Source: Voacanga thouarsii (taxonomy: Eukaryota; Streptophyta; Magnoliopsida; Gentianales; Apocynaceae). Taken from it: a stretch of DNA of 64,000 nucleotides. The DNA lies in NCBI GenBank assembly GCA_026120185.1, contig JANUWF010002285.1, forward strand, positions 1,736,001 through 1,800,000, in the 5' to 3' direction. The stretch's first letter is position 1; the number at the start of each line of letters is the position of its first letter. The position numbers and the translations under genes are program-made. This document shows positions 1-11,193 of this stretch, piece after piece. The notes beneath the pieces are model-generated. The model saw only the letters and a program-made list of their open reading frames with translations, was not told the DNA's origin and ran no database searches.

Positions 1-507
1 CGAAAAAAATGGCTTCCTAGAAGATCTCTTGGTTGCTAGCCAACGAAGGACATGTTTCTAGGGTTTAAAATGGTCTATATGTAGTGTACAATTGAAAAAA
101 AATGAAGAAACAATGTAAAAATTAGTGAAACTATGCATTTTTGCGCATGTGGGCAGCCCAGGGAACATTCTTGGGCTTCCTGGTTTTTCCAAGAACCAAG
201 GCGGCCTCAACTTCCAAGCTAGGCTGCCTTGTACTATTCATGTGAACAGTGTTGGGTACTATTTAATTTTTTATTTATTAGAAATTTCTATCCTAGGCAG
301 CCTAGGGAAGTTCTAATTCCCTGGGCCACCACTTCTTGTGTGGCTTCTTCATTTTTCTTCCTTCTTCACTTTCAGCTTCATTTAGTCTTTTCTATATTTC
401 CTACAAAACAAGATGAGCATGGTGTGGTGAGTGGTGATTTTAACAAGAAATTATTCTAATTAAAGCACAAAAATACTCAAAAATATGTATGTGATGAGCC
501 CTCATCA
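1..507 (-). repeat. Element L, 3' LTR (partial, cut by window edge)
   Basis: This stretch repeats the last ~450 bases of the LTR at 3303-4733: both share the block GCTTCCTAGAAGATCTCTTG, the motif CCTAGGCAGCCTAGGGA and the end TGAGCCCTCATCA. It is the 3' LTR because a purine-rich tract (minus strand) lies directly beyond base 507, where minus-strand internal sequence would end. This copy has about 55 bases more than the other LTR in the stretch around 150-235, an imperfect repeat of GC-rich words such as GGCAGCC and GGCGGCC. The element is on the minus strand, so its 3' end lies left of the window and its target duplication cannot be tested. Confidence 0.8.
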
Positions 508-524
508 CACACCCTTGCACTTAA
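508..524 (-). other. Element L polypurine tract
   Basis: On the minus strand this reads AAGTGCAAGGGTGTG directly before the LTR, preceded by the words CTTGAGGACAAGC. The same words precede the tract of element A at 20119. This arrangement is known for plant Tat/Athila-type gypsy elements, where the tract primes plus-strand DNA synthesis. Confidence 0.6.
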
Positions 525-3278
525 ATCTTTGCTTGTCCTCAAGCAAACTATACTTATTCTTGAACAAAGAATTGAATAGTGTACAAATTAAACATCCTAT
601 ATTTATTCAGAAGTCAACTATTTTGCAACTCAAGAGAAATACATTATTTCATAAGGACCAGAATAATTAATTTACAAATAAGATGAAAAATATTCTACAT
701 AGCATTTTAAGTGAATAATCAGGACAACTTAGCACTTATGCAATAGGGTCAAAATATTAAAGAGATTATTTTATCCTCCACCTTAGAACTCATCTCAACA
801 CTAATCTATCCATGTTAATCCCATGTACACCCTTATATTAGGCTAGACACAACCATGAACCTCAAAGTGAAATTAAACAAGCTTATGACAATTCAATGTG
901 ATTCACTCAATATCTCCAATCAAGAATTTCAAACAAAGTAATTCATATGAGATCGGATCAATGACTCACTCAAGTCTTGTGGCTTTCCCAAGCACATATA
1001 CTACATATGTTACATTACAATACAACAAGACTATACTTTTTGATATAACAATACAACAATATATTTCAATTTGAATTAGTAAAGTAGGAACCTCTCATTG
1101 TTCATCATTTTTTCTTTTTACAAATGAATGCTTTTATAATAATTTTAACTTAAATGCTATTTTTGCATCCCTTGCAGTTTTTTTTTCTTTCCTTTTCTTT
1201 TCTTTTTAATCACATGTTTTTCATCATATGATATGCATTTTTGCATTCCTAGAACCTTTTTTCTCCTCACTTAGGTAGGTGCATTTAGCAACCGATCTCT
1301 TGCTGCTATTTTCCTTTTTATTGAAAACTACAAAAAATCATTGAAATTTTCTATAATACAACATGTAACATACATGAATGAATGAATAAATGGGATTAGT
1401 CACGAAAATAGAGATAAACCTATGAAGCACACTATATTTCATCACTAAGTTTTCTTTCCTTCTCAAAGAATTAAGCTTCACAAACATTTTCAAAGGCATA
1501 ACCAAGATTAACATACTTATCCAAACTTAGTCTATGTCATGCCCAATATCTAAGTGTACATAAAAATAACTTTCCTATAAAAGTCTTATGTAGAATCCCT
1601 AAGTAAAAAGATAAATAATTTCACCAAACCCACACATATCAACACACATACCAACAAGCCTTCAAAACTAACCTAATAATGCAAAAAATTCAAAAACATT
1701 TTAGCCAAAATGTAAAAAAACAAGAAATTTAACCCCAAAAAATAAGAAAAATTCTAAAATAAATAATACAAAATTGTAAAGAAAATATTATTCAACCTTT
1801 TTCCACACCTAAATCAGACAATGTTCTCCTTGGCCACAAATCAAACAATATACACATTTTCAATAGGGTAAAAGAAATAAAAAGGAGAGGAAAAGTAAAG
1901 CAATACTCCCCTAAGCATCTTGAAACTCAATTGTGTCATTGGGGAAAGGAAAGATGATGGTTGTCCAAAAGTAGAAAATCTTCATTCCTACAAAAATAAA
2001 GAAAATTACAACAGTACACCATGTATAAAGATATAATAATAAAAAGAATACATAAATAATAGATAAAGAAAATAATTAAAAAGCAAATATAATTAAAAAG
2101 AATACAAGGAGTTGCTATCCAAAATTCATTAGGATCAATATTAATAACAAATAAATCATCATATAATAATAATAACCATAATCATAGTCATAATAATAAA
2201 CACAAATATTATTAACAAGCCATAAAATCAACTAATATAAATAATAACAAAACATATGTTAGTATCAAGAACTATACTACTACCTCAAAGCAAATGAAAA
2301 ATGCAATACTCACTATGAACACATTAAATTAATATACACATATATAGCCAAATACTTTCGTTAAAGCCTAACCTATATACCTAACAAAACACTAGTATAT
2401 GTAGCACTAGAAGTATTATTTATACCAAGAGTTCTTACACAAAATAAAAGATCACTATTATAACATCTCTCAATCAATTAGTATTACCACCTCCAAATGA
2501 TACCAAAAAGGTCTCCCAAATAATCAACAAATAATCTCAACACAAAAATCACTACTACAAAACTTATTTTACAAAGCATTCTCAAAACCTTGACACACTT
2601 AGCTTCCAATCAAACTACAACATTCTACAACATAAAGTACCAAATATACAAACCAACGCCTCAATTTATTCACCGCTACTACAATCAAAATTTCAAGCTC
2701 CAAAATATATATACAACAACCAAAACTACCCATTATACTCTTATCCCACAAACTCCAACACCCATTACAAAAATAATGAAGCAAATTCTATCATACAACA
2801 ATCAATCACAAATAGCTATTATACAACAAGATTTCCTTAATAACAACAATAAAAGCCAAATACAACAACATTTTCACCAAAAAAAAAAAAATACTAATAC
2901 AAAAACAATTGCATAATTCCCAACAACAATAATAGAATACAATGAGGCTATATACAAAAGCAAAAATTAAATCCTAAGAATCTACTATGCGTACAATTTC
3001 TAAGATGGTACATACGACAATATATAAATAATAAAAAATACTAATAATAGAACAAATAAAATGATACAACGTTTTGGGACCCAATACAATTTATTGATCT
3101 CAAAAACTAAAAGTAAAGAATTAAAACAACATACAAACAAGGTATAAAAAGGAAAATAAGGCTATATACAAGTAATGGTTAGTATATATACATAAATAGA
3201 AAAATAAATATTTACATAGTATTTAAAATATATACATAGCTAAATCAACAAGACTTAAGATTTTCATGATATTGCAAA

Positions 3279-3298
3279 TCCCCGGCAATGACACCAAA
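3279..3298 (-). other. Element L primer-binding site
   Basis: On the minus strand the LTR ends with ACATCA. It is followed by TTTTTGGTGTCATTGCCGGG, a slightly changed form of the TTGGCGCC.TTGCCGGGGA block that sits after the 5' LTR in plant Tat/Athila-type gypsy elements. Element A has the matching block at 30094-30113. Confidence 0.7.
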
Positions 3299-3302
3299 AA
3301 CA

Positions 3303-4733
3303 TGATGTGCGGTTTCGAGTGCATTAGAAATAGTATAAACAATCCACATAAATCAAGCTTTAAAGTACAATGGCAATCACCAAAATCACACAATATGGAA
3401 AGTATACCCATCGCCTAGTATAGTGAATAGCAAGTATTGAATCCACGGAAACTTAGCAATTATCACTATTTTGCTCTCATCTTATTGTCTAGCCAAAGTG
3501 AATATAGAGATAAAGTAATAATACTACACTAGGAAACCTATCATGCTCATACTCAAAGAAGAGTTACAAGTTTATCAAGGGATTAGAAAGAGAGAAATGC
3601 CATGCAACAAAGAGAATTTCCCCATTGAACCCTTCAAAGATGAGTACCCATAGACCCATAAATCCTATCTCTAGGCACCGGAGTGAGTCAAATATCAATC
3701 TCACTTTTTCTCGAGTTATGAGATCCCTAATCTCTAAATTCGAATAATTGGTATCTCTACCTAATCAAGCAAACCTAATGAGGCATTAAACATCACTCAC
3801 GATCCCAAACTATTCGTAAGCCACAAAATCCCTTTCTCTAGGCAATTTCATGAACCCATTGGTTATTAGCCCTAATCTACAACCTCCCTCTCGGGTTAAT
3901 TGAAGATAGTAAACATTAAATTAGCTAAGTGGATGTCCTATTCTCAACCCCATCTCTCGAAATCGTTAAGAAAGAAAAATCAATTGAAATACATCAATCA
4001 AAACCCATTCAACCAAAATAACATAATGAATATAGATAACCAAATGCCATAGAGATAAAATCATAGATCTAAGAAAAATACATAAACCCAAGGTACAAAA
4101 TAGGGTACAACCCTTTATTACAATTATAAACCACAATATAGCATAATATTAACAAAGTAAACTCTACAAGAGAGGGAAAAATACAACCCATAGACAAGCC
4201 ATGTTCTTCCACTTTCTTGATATCCTCTTTGCAACCCCTCTTCTTCCTCTACAAATCTTCAAATTCCTTCTCCTCTTCTTGCGAAAAAAATAGCTTCCTA
4301 GAAGATCTCTTGGTTGCTAGCCAACCAAGGACATGTTTCTAGGGTTTATAATGTCTATATAGAAAGAAATGAAGAAAAAATGCAGAAAATTGTGAAATTG
4401 CGTGTTTCTACGCATGTGGGCGGCTTCAAGAACTGCCTTGTACTATTCATGTGAACAGTGCAAGGTACTCTTTATTTATTATTATTTTTTTAGAAATTTC
4501 GATCCTAGGCAGCCTAGGGAAGTTCCAATTCCTTAGGTTCGCCACTTCTTGTGTGGATTCTTCATTTTTGTTCCATTTTTCTTCCTTTCTTCACTTTCAT
4601 CTTCAATTGGTCTTTTCTATATTTCCTACAAAAATAAGATGAGAATGGTGTGTTGAGTGGTGATTTCAACAAAGAATTACTATAACTAAACCACAAAAAC
4701 AGTAAAAAATATGTATGTGATGAGCCCTCATCA
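3303..4733 (-). repeat. Element L, 5' LTR
   Basis: A complete LTR of 1431 bases. In plus orientation it starts TGATGTGCGG and ends CCCTCATCA, so it has TG...CA ends. Its last ~450 bases repeat 1-507. It contains the words GCAGCCTAGGGA and a region of TTTCTTCC tracts. It is flanked on the left by the primer site and on the right by pararetrovirus-like DNA. The right flank begins TTGTT, but the matching left duplication lies outside the window. Confidence 0.8.
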
Positions 4734-4808
4734 TTGTTCATCCATTAATTTATTCTAAATTTAAACTTGTCCAAAACCATTTTTCTAAAAGTTAGACATT
4801 ATTTTAGG

Positions 4809-4816
4809 TATAAATA
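4809..4816 (+). promoter_or_regulatory. TATA-like box before pararetrovirus coding pieces
   Basis: TATAAATA lies about 140 bases before the first ATG-led reading stretch (4951, 35 codons) of the pararetrovirus block. Pararetroviral transcripts start from one such promoter, so the position is reasonable. In AT-rich DNA the match can be chance. Confidence 0.25.
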
Positions 4817-5069
4817 GTGTTACCCACGAATGGTGGTTGATATTTAACAGATTTCTTACAATAAAGATAATCTATTTGTATTGATATCTTAATAATCTTG
4901 CAAGAATCTTAATCAATCCACTTTAGTAGGATGTAGTTAATCTTTAAGTTATGAATGCCTCCAAAGTAATTAATAAAACCCTCTTAGATAATCAAGTCCA
5001 ACCTATTACAACAATAGAAGTAGTGCCAGATTACCTAAATACTTTTATATTTACGTTAACCTAACATCT

Positions 5070-5372
5070 TGTAGGAAATCCTAAACATTAGCAGATCGAA
5101 ATTCTGAAATCCTTACAAATTTAACATGCCCAAAATTACATGATTTTAGATGGTATAAAGATATGTTTCTTCAGAAAGTAATACTTCGATTCGATTATCA
5201 TCATGCCTTTTGGAAAGAATGATTTATTTTAGGGTTACCTTCATTATTTGTTGAAAAGGTTAGACAAAAACTTAAATTAGATTGGGGCAATGTTGTACCC
5301 TACGAAGCCCTTTCTTATGGTCAATTAATCAATTATGTAAATCAACTAGGAGTAGATCTTTATACTATCTAA
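5070..5372 (+). pseudogene. Pararetrovirus coat protein fragment
   Basis: About 100 residues in one frame with stops. The readable motifs are DRNSEILTNL, DFRWYKDMF, AFWKE, then GLPSLFVEKVRQKL and YGQLINYV. The F-W-K-E plus G-L-P-x-L-F combination with a following I/V-P-Y-x-x-L-x-Y-G-x-L motif is characteristic of caulimovirid capsid cores. A stop falls directly after FWKE and another ends the piece. The zinc-knuckle part expected downstream is not present. Confidence 0.6.
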
Positions 5373-5569
5373 AATTTGAAACTCAAATGGAACACTATCA
5401 TAAAGTAATTTTTGTGAAATATTTATAGGTGCAATATTCTTGAATTAGGAAATTGAGCTACTAAAGGCCGCCTGTATGATATTTAGTTATTATGTTATGG
5501 TTTTTGTTATATAGATCATCGTGCAATAAAATTTTTCTTTGAGTAGATCTAATATTTATAGGAAAAAAC

Positions 5570-6150
5570 CATGCTACAAAGATTCTTAGGATGCCTTAAT
5601 TACATTTCAAATTTTATCCCGAACCTTAAACAGATTTGTGAACTATTATACAAATGACTCGCAAAAATTTTAATGGACCCAAACTGTTTATAAAATCAAG
5701 AAAATTGTTAAGAAACTCCCTTACCTTGGTATTCCAGATCCTAATGCTTTCATGATTGTTGAAATAGACGCCACATCTGAATTTAGTTATGGAGGTATAC
5801 TAAAACAGAAGAAACCGTAGTCCTCTTCTAAACAATTAGTCAGATATCATTCTAGTATTCGGCTATCTAGTCAGAAAAATTACAACACCATCAAAAAGAA
5901 AATTCTTTCCATTGTTTTATGCATATCAAAATTTCAATATGATCTCATAAATGAAAAGTTTCTTCTCCGTATTGATTATAAAGCTGCAAAAGATGTTTTG
6001 AAAAAAGATGTAAAAAATCTTGTTGCCAAACAAATTTTTGTCAGATGGAAAGCATTACTTTGAAGTTTTGATTTTGATATTGAATTTATTAAAGGAGAAT
6101 CCAATTCTCTTCCCAATTTCTTGACCAAATAATTCCTTCAAGGACAAACA
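5570..6150 (+). pseudogene. Pararetrovirus reverse transcriptase C-end and RNase H
   Basis: Begins with LQRFLGCLNYISNFIPNL, the conserved segment near the end of caulimovirid reverse transcriptase. RNase H follows: VEIDATS (first catalytic Asp), then a Ser/Tyr-rich stretch, LSIVLCISKFQYDL, RIDYKAAKDVL (another catalytic Asp region), LVAKQIFVRWKALL and FDFDIEFIKGESNSLPNFLT. Stops interrupt it at about 5655, 5820 and 6061. The tyrosine-Asp-Asp core of the polymerase is missing upstream. Known role: copying the viral pregenome into DNA. This copy is dead. Confidence 0.75.
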
Positions 6151-6345
6151 AGATAAGACTTCGATAATATTTCTTATCTTCTTACAAGTGAGCTTTCACA
6201 CTATACATATTGAGTGAAGTAGCAAGTAAGAAGCATCTACAGTGCACAATATTTGATCTAGAAGTAGTACACCAACAAATAGATTCACCATTCTTTCTTT
6301 CTATCCTCCTCTACCAAGCTCTTCCTTATCAAGACCACCCTTAAC

Positions 6346-6780
6346 AATGAATCTTTTCAACCCAGCCTCTTCACCATAAAAAACAACCAAAATCCACAAA
6401 ATAGATACTTCATTCTGTGATATAACACCTCCATCTTTCTTCAAGGAAGTAGTTATTCTAGCTTATCCTCAAACTCCTTCTATACCAGAAAAATCCTCAT
6501 GTTTGCGCAAAAGCGAAGCCTTTGAATTTGTGACAAAATCCTTCATCCTACTACTACCAATTCCCAGAAATTTAGCCAGTAAAATAGAAAGAGAACTTGT
6601 TAATATCCTTCACCCAGAAACATACAATCAATCCAGTCATCTGTTCCAAAATAAAAGTAGATGTTTATTAGGATTATTCATGGTAAAAGAAGTTTTAGTT
6701 ATTTTTCCTAGTAAACAAGATTCACAAGTTTTATATGATTTAAAATCAAATGAGCTTAATTACCACATTTGTTTGACTTA
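6346..6780 (+). pseudogene. Pararetrovirus downstream open frame (start only)
   Basis: From the ATG at 6346 a frame reads through one early stop and then stays open from about 6370 to 6780. Readable words are PASSP, FFKEVVILAYPQTP, FEFVTKSFILLLPIP and LFMVKEVLVIFPSKQ. I do not recognise a domain. Its position just after RNase H on the same strand and its codon flow make a second viral frame likely. It ends where copia DNA of the opposite strand begins (6785). It may continue in the fragments at 9935 or 16245, but this is not shown. Confidence 0.45.
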
Positions 6781-6784
6781 GAGA

Positions 6785-7350
6785 TGTAAATCTCATTTAC
6801 ATAGCCTAAATGACAATGCCGTAAGTAGATGGGTTCATATTATCTTTTCTTAATTTCTTATTGTTTATATTGAGAACTTGATTTTCCATGTCTAAAACAT
6901 ATAAATCATTCATCAAATTTGCAGTTCCATAATGAATATCATTTAATGAAATTGAACAACTTTATTGTTAAAAATTAAATGAAATAGAAATAAATCTAAA
7001 CAAGCAATTGAGATAATATGTTTAAGTAAAACTGGTATATAATAATATCTTTCAAGTTCTAGAATCAACCCGAAAGGTAAGTGTAGACGATAAGTCCTCA
7101 CAGTAAATATGGCAACCTTTGCTACATTTACAACAGGTAGATCCACATCACCTTTCTTAAGCTTCCTAATACTTTTTAGTCCCTACAAGTTATTGCATAA
7201 ATGAGATCCATATCTGATATCCAATACCCATATCTTATTATTAAAAACATTATTGATCTCAATCATAAATATACCAGGAGGAGAAATAGAAGTGCTAGCA
7301 AGCTTGTTCTTCCCCTTCTTTTCCTTTAGTGACTCCAATTAACCATTATA
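6785..7350 (-). pseudogene. Copia protease fragment (C2 family)
   Basis: Minus-strand reading that continues from the gag below and matches the C2 protease part at 33850-34150. It has FMIEINNVFNNKIWVLDI where the D-T-G active site of the relatives stands; here the residues are D-I-R, so the catalytic motif is lost. VDLPVVNVAKVAIF and YRLHLPFGLILELERYYY follow. The end near 6800-6830 reaches the LWHCRLGH-like start of the GAG-pre-integrase region and then stops at pararetrovirus DNA. Confidence 0.6.
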
Positions 7351-7359
7351 GTTGCACCT

Positions 7360-8178
7360 CTAATGGCCTATCTTTCCACAATAGTGGCAGGAGCATTTAG
7401 TTTCTATCTCTTCCTTTTTCACATCACCCTTAGGCTTAGTTGGATTCTTCTTCTTTTTCTTAAGAACTTTCTTCTTAGATGTAGAAGAATTCATCAACAT
7501 TACTGCATTGTTTTCCTTCTTCATGGAGGATTTAATAGTCTTGAGAAGATTGATCAACTTAGGTAGTATGGTCTTAATCTTGTTCATTTGGTAATTAATC
7601 ACAAATTGTGAAAAACTACTTGACAAAAATTGTAGAATTAAGTTAACACTTAATTTATGATCCATCACAAAACTAAGAGATTCGAGCTTCTCAATCAAAC
7701 CTAACATTTTCAGCCCATGTGTAGCTAATGAAGTACACTCTACCATCTTAGAATAGAATAAATATTTAGAGATCTCTTGTCTCTCCATTCTTGCTTGTTG
7801 GTCAAACAACTCCCTTAGATGGAAGATGATAGAGTAATCATCCATATGCTCATATTACTTTTGTAGCTTAGAGTTTATTGATGCTAACATGATACAAGAT
7901 GCTATGTCACTATCCTCCTTATATTTCTTATGAACTTCATGCTCATTAGCAGGAGCAGCTATGGCTAAAGATGGAGGAATATGAGTATCTAACACGTAGT
8001 GCAACTTTTCTGACTTAAGAAGGTTTGTCAAGTTTCTATAGCAGTCCAAGAAATTGGTCTCAGTAAGCTTGTTTGTTTCCAATATGCTACATAAGTTCAA
8101 ATTGGCATGTCCCAAGATCAAATTCTCAATCTCATTCAATTTCTTGTATGAGAGCTCTAAAAACTCTACAACCACACC
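7360..8178 (-). pseudogene. Copia gag fragment (C2 family)
   Basis: Two minus-strand frames (8175-7855 and 7845-7360) together cover a copia capsid. NLCSILETNKLTE, SEKLHYVLD and EVHKKYKEDSD in the first, then FSQFVINYQMNKI and a Lys-rich run, ending with the zinc-knuckle half CHYCGKIGH. Close relatives are the gag of C2 (34201-34963) and C2' (from 62893). Only the start of the leader side is missing. No LTR is attached, so this is a truncated copy lodged between two pararetrovirus pieces. Confidence 0.75.
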
Positions 8179-8186
8179 TATGCTTT

Positions 8187-8565
8187 CTTATTCAGGCAAC
8201 TTTTTGCAACATACTCAAATTGAACATCTATAAAAGAGGGCCTTGGGTAATAGTTTCTAGTATATGGATTTCTATGAATTAGTTGTTTGGTTTTAGAAGT
8301 TAATTTATTTAGATATTCTAGATCTATGTCATTAACTATTTGAATATGGGCTTTTGAAGAAGTTTCAAGAACATCTTTGGTATTTAGCTGTTTTAACTTC
8401 TCATTTATGTTTTTTAAAATATCTAAATTTGAATCATCTAAATAAAAAAATTTCTTTTGATAATTTTAAAGATTTATCTTCATATAAAATTTGTTTAAAG
8501 ACAGGATTAGAGTCTATGGATTGCTTGTTAAGAATAGCATGGATTTGATCTAAAATATTATATAT
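8187..8565 (-). pseudogene. Pararetrovirus-like fragment, inverted
   Basis: The minus strand holds a frame open for about 85 codons ending at a TAG near 8187, with words such as SNLDILKNINEKL, VNDIDLEYLNKLTSKTK, and RNPYTRNYYPRPSFIDVQFE. A further stretch with NILDQIHAILNKQSIDSNPVF precedes it in a shifted frame. The Y-P-R-P-x-x-x-D-V-Q-F-E pattern resembles the region before the capsid in caulimovirid polyproteins as I know it. Its strand is opposite to the other viral pieces. Function is not assignable beyond that. Confidence 0.4.
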
Positions 8566-9200
8566 TTTCAATTCGCTATTGCATCTACCTTCATAGGGTC
8601 TACCTTAATACCGTCCTTAGAGACCACATGACCAAGAAATATTATTGAGTCTAGCCAAAACTCACATTTGCTAAATTTAGCAAAGAGTTTATTCTCCTTT
8701 AGCTTTTCCAAGACTAGTCTCAAGTGTTCAGCATGCTTTTCAAGACTTTTGGAGTAGACGAGAATATCATCAAAAAATAACACTACGAACTTGTCCAAAT
8801 ATGGCTAGAACCCTATGTATTAAGTCTATGAACACAACAAGTGCATTAGTTACTTCAAATGGCATCACTATGAACTCATAGTGTCAATTGCTTGTATTAA
8901 AGACCATCTTGGGTATATCATCCTCTTTTATCTGTACCTAATAATATCCTTACTGTAGGTCCAATTTAGAGTAGCAGCTAGATCCTTGTAACTAATCGAA
9001 TAGTTCATCTATCAGAGATAATGGATACTTGTTCTTAATCGTTAGGTTATTCAGACCTCTGTAAACAACGTAAAGTCGTAGAGTTCCATTATTCTTCTTC
9101 ATCAATAGAACTGGCATTCCCCATGGCAACATACTTGGTCTAATATAACCCTGATTTACCAGTAACTCCAATTGCTCCTTCAACTTGGTAAAGGCCATTT
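8566..9200 (-). pseudogene. Ty3/gypsy chromovirus reverse transcriptase fragment
   Basis: Minus-strand pieces: [38 protein letters not shown] and [13 protein letters not shown] (9198-8992), a broken middle (8990-8800), then [15 protein letters not shown], the polymerase core with both Asp residues, followed by [17 protein letters not shown] (8798-8568). These are the fingers and palm of a gypsy reverse transcriptase. RNase H and integrase are absent. The piece is bounded by pararetrovirus-like DNA on both sides. Confidence 0.8.
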
Positions 9201-9930
9201 GATATGGTGTTCTTGATATTGGCTCAATTTTGGTATCAGATCTATGGTGAACTCAACTTCTTGAGAGGGTGGAAGTGTAGTGAGCTCAGTAAGGAAAACG
9301 TCTTGAAATTCTTTTACTACTGCTATAATCTCCAAGGTACTCTGGTTCTTAGGTTTATTTATTAGGTAGGCTATGTATCCTATGCATCCCTGCTTTAACA
9401 TCTTCTAAGCCTTCATCCTAGCTATTAGAAATTTATCTTCTTCACACGTTTCCCAATGAACTCTATCGTATCACATCCTGGTCTAACAAACTGTACCACC
9501 TTGACCTCACAGTCCACTCTAACTCCATACTTAGCCAACTAGTCCATACCCAAGATCAAGTCATAGTTTTCAATAGGTAAAACTATGAGGTCTACTTTAT
9601 GAATCTCATTTCCCACCTTAATATCACATTATTGCGTCAGTTTCCCCATTTTTACTGTTTTCCCTAAGGGGGTACCCACCAGTAGGGTATAGGGTAATTC
9701 ATCTCCATCCCAACCCAAATGACGTGCATAATTTTCATTTACAAAGAATGTGTGGATCCTAGGTCTATAAAAACATTAACAGTGTAATCTTGGATAGAGA
9801 GCTTACCTTCCACTACAATTACATCGATTCCAACTTCTTCCCAGTTCAAAGCAAATACCTTAGCTTTCACTTGATGGTTTGTCCTATACTTCCAGCAGTT
9901 CCAGGCCAGATACTTTAATGAATATTTCCT
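9201..9930 (-). pseudogene. Ty3/gypsy protease and linker fragment
   Basis: Upstream of the reverse transcriptase on the same strand. It reads FINENYARHLGW-like protease sequence with FIDLGSTHSFVN where D-S-G is expected, so the second active-site residue is Leu. Next come LPIENYDLILGMD and the linker [20 protein letters not shown] followed by IDLIPK. The order protease, linker, polymerase is that of gypsy pol. Gag is missing. Confidence 0.7.
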
Positions 9931-9934
9931 CTAA

Positions 9935-10330
9935 TGATGAGTATGAATTAGATAAAACCTACTTGAAATAGCTATAGAATAAACCTTGTAATCAACTGAA
10001 AATAGATTGGTATTTTGCTGTCAAAACAGCTAAAGAAATAGTTAAATTAAGAGAAAAATACTATTCTGATCTAACAAAATTTAGAAAACAATTAGATTTT
10101 TTTGATTGGTATGAATATTCTAGAAAATATAATCAAATAGAATCCATAAAGATGATTGCAAAAAAATGGTACAAGCAAAAATCGAAATAAAAGAATTTGT
10201 CCCTAATTTTCACTTTAGCAAACCCACTAAATTCTCTCAATTAACACTAGACCTCCCTGAGCAAGAGAAAGAAGTGGAAAGAGAAGCTCTCAACTCATAT
10301 GAGTATTCTTTTCGTATCTTGCTCACCATG
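9935..10330 (+). pseudogene. Pararetrovirus-like fragment
   Basis: A plus-strand frame running with few stops from about 10000 to 10320: WYFAVKTAKEIVKLREKYY, FRKQLDFFDWYEYSRKYN, IESIKMIAKKWY, then after a shift KIEIKEFVPNFHFSKPTKFS. The charged, Lys/Tyr-rich style and F-D-W-x-E-Y motif match viral fragments around it rather than any retrotransposon domain. I cannot name the protein part. It is followed by C/T-richer DNA that I take as the LINE 5' region. Confidence 0.35.
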
Positions 10331-10369
10331 ATAGGACTTCAAGCTTTGCTGCTAGTGCACGATTCCTCC

Positions 10370-11193
10370 TGCTAGTTAGGTCCTGTAATGTATGTGATAT
10401 CTACTTTCTAGTGTGGCATCTAGTTGTGTTGTGTAGCAGTAGTATCTACGTTTGCTCTCTGGTTGCCTCTGACCTCCCGACTATGATTACTGAGGTTGGA
10501 ATTCAGTTTTCTTTGGGTTCTACTATGCTAGGGTTGCTCTAGTCTATTGGTTCCTATGTGTGTTTTTGAACCAACATGTGTTTCTACTTGTGTTGTTGTT
10601 ATCCGTTGTTACCCACTATTCCTATCTACTATTCTACTGGCTTTTTTTTGGTTATATTGGCATCCCTGTCTGTGTGTATTATCAAGTGAAGTATTAGCTA
10701 CTCTAGTTAGCAGATTGATATGGGTTAGTTTGAACCTGTTCTACTATCCAGTGCCTATCTGTCATATTAGTTTGGTCTTACTTCTTGTTCAATCTATTAT
10801 ACCAGCCATCCGGCCTGTTTGATCCACATAAACCACCCATCTCATGCTGAAACCACTTTGCCAGCCTTAGTTAACCTATTTCTTTGGTAAGGTCTTTTCC
10901 CTGGGTACTAGGTTCAAATTTGAATTCCAACCTCCCAATACCATCTTTATATCTGGCCTATAGAATTCCAGTTCCCCTCTACATTCTTTGCTGTTAGCAT
11001 ACTAGTCCACCTACCCCTGGAATAAAATTATCTACTACAAACCCACTTCCTTCTGTCAGTTCTTGTTATATTCGCTAGCCTTTCGTTCTAAGGGCCTAGA
11101 CCTAATAGTCCAGACCAGAGGACGAAAGAAAGCAAACAATTCTAGGGCGTCATCTTCCCCCCACCCCAAACAGTTTTATCTCTCTCCTAGCCA
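10370..11193 (+). other. LINE 5' region, noncoding
   Basis: About 820 bases richer in C and T than the AT-rich surroundings, lacking any recognisable domain. Open frames such as 10547-10822 (Leu, Cys and Trp rich) have no known motif. Its position directly before ORF1 makes it the 5' untranslated and promoter region of the LINE. The left boundary could be off by 100 bases. Confidence 0.45.

Larger units (their letters stand above)
508..3302 (-). mobile_element. Element L interior, noncoding
   Basis: About 2.8 kb of AT-rich DNA lies between the tract and the primer site of element L. No gag, protease, reverse transcriptase, integrase or RNase H reading can be found in any frame; the short open frames (for example 2590-2916) are strings of Asn, Thr, Gln, Ile and Tyr, as expected from A-rich sequence. 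It contains conserved blocks also seen in element A, including one near 1798-1840 (CACACCTAAATCAGACAATG) and a GGTAGGTGCA-like block near 1270. A noncoding interior between intact priming signals fits a large non-autonomous derivative (LARD-like) mobilised by a coding Tat/Athila relative. That mobilisation is inferred. Confidence 0.65.
4734..6781 (+). pseudogene. Endogenous pararetrovirus (Caulimoviridae) fragment block 1
   Basis: A plus-strand remnant of a plant pararetrovirus. It keeps pieces of coat protein (5070-5372) and the reverse transcriptase end plus RNase H (5570-6150), followed by the start of a second reading frame (6346-6780). Protease and most of reverse transcriptase are missing between 5372 and 5570. 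Several stops and shifts break each part. Its style is closest to petuvirus/florendovirus-type integrations as I know them; the genus is inference. A TATAAATA at 4809-4816 in the noncoding part before the first piece could be a relic viral promoter. Confidence 0.65.

Noticed and set aside
2590..2916. 108-codon open frame in the element L interior
   Set aside because: Composition is only Asn, Thr, Gln, Ile, Tyr, Lys from A-rich DNA, and no motif is visible. It lies in a noncoding element interior.
6346..10330. Idea that the viral pieces could form one intact second viral frame
   Set aside because: They are on both strands, separated by other elements and with unclear order; continuity is not supported.
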